Shown here in pieces: positions 62,459-64,000 of a DNA stretch of 64,000 bases. A program made the translations under genes and the position numbers. The notes under the pieces are model-generated. The model had not been told where the DNA came from. It did not search any database and worked only from the letters and a program-made list of their open reading frames with translations. The stretch is from Zobellia nedashkovskayae (lineage in GTDB: Bacteria; Bacteroidota; Bacteroidia; Flavobacteriales; Flavobacteriaceae): assembly GCF_015330125.1 (NCBI RefSeq), contig NZ_JADDXR010000002.1:2108001-2172000 (forward strand), given 5' to 3'. Every line of letters starts with the position of its first letter. Position 1 is the stretch's first letter.

Positions 62459-63364
62459 TTATTCAATAAGTTCTTCTGAAGATTTAAGTGGTACGCCATG
62501 ACCGTATCGTTTGGCATAGACCCAAGTAAATTCAGCACCAAAAAATAGAATTAAACAAGAATAGGAAACCCATAAGAGAATTAAAACTATAGTGCCTGCA
62601 GCACCATAAGTAGAGCCAGGGTCTGCCTCGCCAAAATAATAACCTAATAAGGATTTACCCAAAACAAATAAAACTGCGGTTATAAGGGCACCTATCCAAA
62701 CTGTTTTCCAGCGTATTTTAGCATCGGGAAGGTAGCGAAAAATTAGAGCGAAAAGCACCGTAACTATACCCACGGAAACCACAAAATCTAGAACATAGGC
62801 TATATAGATAATCACTTCTGGTAGTATACTGCGGATATAAGCGTTAAGTGCTGAAATGGCTGCGGTAACCAAAAAACTGACCAGTAATAAAAAACCTATA
62901 GCAAGAATAAAAGCGAAGCTTCTAGCTCTATCAATAAGCATTTTAATAAAGTTTGAATCAGGCTTGGGTTCTACGCCCCAAATTTGATTAAGAGAAAGTT
63001 GTAAGTGATAGAAAACTCCGGTAGCACCAAAAATTAGGGTTCCAATACCTAAAATACTAGCAACCGTACTTCGGTCTTTGTTTTGTGTTTCAACCATCAT
63101 AGATTGTATAGCTTCAGCAGCATCACGACCTAAGGCACTTGATATTTCTTGCGTTAATTCACCCTGCACGATTTCCGTACCCCAAACAGAACCTACAACA
63201 TTAATTATGATGACCAAAAGTCCGGGTAGTGAAAGCACCGCATAGTAGGCCACTATCGCGCTAAGGCGAAAAGGATCATCTGCTTCCCATGCTTTATAGG
63301 TATCAACAATTAATTTGGGTAGATGTTTTAACTTGAATTTTTTATCGGTCTCGGTAACTGTCAT
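62459..63364 (-). CDS. YihY/BrkB-family membrane protein
   Basis: A 301-residue inner-membrane protein with six helices. DDPFRLSAIVAYYAVLSLPG and a loop typical of the family occur near residue 35. ILGIGTLIFGATGVFYHLQL with SLNQIWGVEP lies near 105-135. RYLPDAKIRWKTVWIGALIT and STYGAAGTIVLILLWVSYSC near 210-265 complete the pattern. Members were once called RNase BN in error, and their function is not settled. It is transcribed alone, 153 bp from the SDR gene. Confidence 0.93.
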   Translation of the reverse strand: MTVTETDKKFKLKHLPKLIVDTYKAWEADDPFRLSAIVAYYAVLSLPGLLVIIINVVGSVWGTEIVQGELTQEISSALGRDAAEAIQSMMVETQNKDRSTVASILGIGTLIFGATGVFYHLQLSLNQIWGVEPKPDSNFIKMLIDRARSFAFILAIGFLLLVSFLVTAAISALNAYIRSILPEVIIYIAYVLDFVVSVGIVTVLFALIFRYLPDAKIRWKTVWIGALITAVLFVLGKSLLGYYFGEADPGSTYGAAGTIVLILLWVSYSCLILFFGAEFTWVYAKRYGHGVPLKSSEELIE

Positions 63365-63685
63365 AATCTGGATACTCTACAGTGGCTAGCCATAGTTTTG
63401 GGATAAAATTACCTAGACCGGTCCCAAACCATTAACCGATATGCTTAATGTTTTAATACGATTGAATAATATGGACAGGATGTTGGTTCATTTTTAGAGA
63501 TATTGTAGGATATTTTATTCTAAGGTGGCGCTTGCAGCCATTTCGTGAATGTTATTTAAGACAGATTATGATGTAATGTTACGCTACTTATTTGTTTCAT
63601 AAATTTTATTTGAACAGTTTGTGCCTATAATAATTTGATGGTTATACTTATCTTCAAATTATAATCTATTCTCAAAAAAAATAGT
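63365..63685. other. Divergent intergenic region
   Basis: About 320 bp between the BrkB-family gene and the lactate-dehydrogenase-like gene. No gene is visible. It contains a candidate promoter for the right-hand gene at 63610-63637; I see no clear promoter for the left one. Confidence 0.7.
63610..63637 (+). promoter_or_regulatory. Candidate promoter of the lactate dehydrogenase gene
   Basis: TTG (63610-63612), 18 bp, then TAATTTG (63631-63637). This is the Bacteroidota pattern with one base missing from the -7 box. It would give a leader of about 42 nt to ATG 63686. Confidence 0.35.
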
Positions 63686-64000
63686 ATGAAAATAGCGGTA
63701 TTTAGTACAAAATCTTATGACCAAGAATATTTTGAAAAGTACAACGAAAAGTATGGGTACATTTTTTCGTTTTATGAAACTGCACTAAACGCGGATACGG
63801 CCAGGTTATCTGCCGATTGTGATGTAGTCTGTGTTTTTGTAAATGATGTGGTTAATGAAGAGACCATACAAATTCTTGCTTCAAATGGTGTCAAGTTGAT
63901 TGCATTGCGATGTGCGGGATATAATAATGTGGATTTAGAAGCTGCTGAAAAAGCCGACATTAAAGTGGTTAGGGTGCCTGCATACTCACCGGAAGCGGTA
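63686..64000 (+). CDS. D-lactate dehydrogenase-like protein, N-terminal part
   Basis: 105 residues before the window ends. The start KIAVFSTKSYDQEYFEKYNE is that of fermentative D-lactate dehydrogenases (LdhA type). CVFVNDVVNEETIQILASNG, then IALRCAGYNNVDLEAAEKAD and VVRVPAYSPEAV, are the substrate-binding domain of D-2-hydroxyacid dehydrogenases, including the AGYNNVD motif. It would reduce pyruvate to D-lactate with NADH. The cofactor domain is outside the window. Confidence 0.88.
   Translation, partial: MKIAVFSTKSYDQEYFEKYNEKYGYIFSFYETALNADTARLSADCDVVCVFVNDVVNEETIQILASNGVKLIALRCAGYNNVDLEAAEKADIKVVRVPAYSPEAV

Noticed and set aside
1..64000. CRISPR arrays, insertion sequences, integrases, tRNA or rRNA genes
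   Set aside because: I looked for regular repeats, transposase or recombinase motifs and stable RNA signatures and saw none.

Overview
The window looks like chromosome from a member of the Flavobacteriaceae (Bacteroidota), probably a marine genus such as Maribacter, Zobellia or Cellulophaga. Support comes from the AT-rich sequence, the Bacteroidota promoter form TTG-N19-TAnnTTTG seen twice with exact spacing, lipoprotein-type Wza and TamL proteins, and typical flavobacterial families. I saw no rRNA, tRNA, transposase, phage gene or CRISPR array. The genus is inference; the phylum is fairly certain.

The left half (1-29 kb) is an exopolysaccharide or capsule locus of the Wzx/Wzy/Wzc type in three transcription units. 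A plus-strand unit (1-7138) carries glycosyltransferases, a polysaccharide pyruvyltransferase, an FrhB-like iron-sulfur protein, a WcaF-like acetyltransferase, and a sugar-dehydrogenase propeller fused to cytochrome c. A minus-strand unit (19716 down to 7212) runs from the initiating phosphoglycosyltransferase through Wzc kinase, Wzx, Wzy, two glycosyltransferases, a VanZ-like protein, a CapK-like ligase and an ATP-grasp enzyme. A second minus-strand unit (28581 down to 22404) holds a decayed initiating transferase, Wza, a Wzc-like protein whose kinase motifs are degenerate, Wzx and Wzy. A lipoprotein GH16 glycosidase (20796-22367) sits between the two minus-strand units. The two minus-strand units share a paralogous upstream region of about 370 bp with the same promoter at the same distance from the start codon. 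They therefore seem to descend from one ancestral locus, and the second has since lost its initiating enzyme and its kinase motifs.

From 29 to 33.8 kb are two short-chain dehydrogenases, a peroxiredoxin-like protein, an alpha/beta hydrolase and small unknowns. From 33.9 to 41.3 kb is the envelope pair tamB-tamL. From 41.4 to 63.4 kb is a dense set of stress-associated genes: a BLUF photosensor, Dps, YciE-like and DUF2383 helix bundles, DUF1328, HPF, topoisomerase IB, MscS, an SLC13 permease, two AI-2E-family permeases, a nitroreductase and BrkB. Among them lie regulators: TetR with two visible operators, two AraC proteins, and a PAS-rich histidine kinase next to a single-domain response regulator. 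A GCGACAAT-like element occurs 60-90 bp before four of these genes and may tie part of the set together. The window ends inside a D-lactate dehydrogenase-like gene.

The least explained features are the duplicated polysaccharide promoter with its decayed operon, the pseudokinase Wzc, the GCGACAAT element, the SRAP-family protein lacking its catalytic cysteine, and the cytochrome-fused dehydrogenase in a polysaccharide operon. All family assignments were made by eye from motifs, without database searches.
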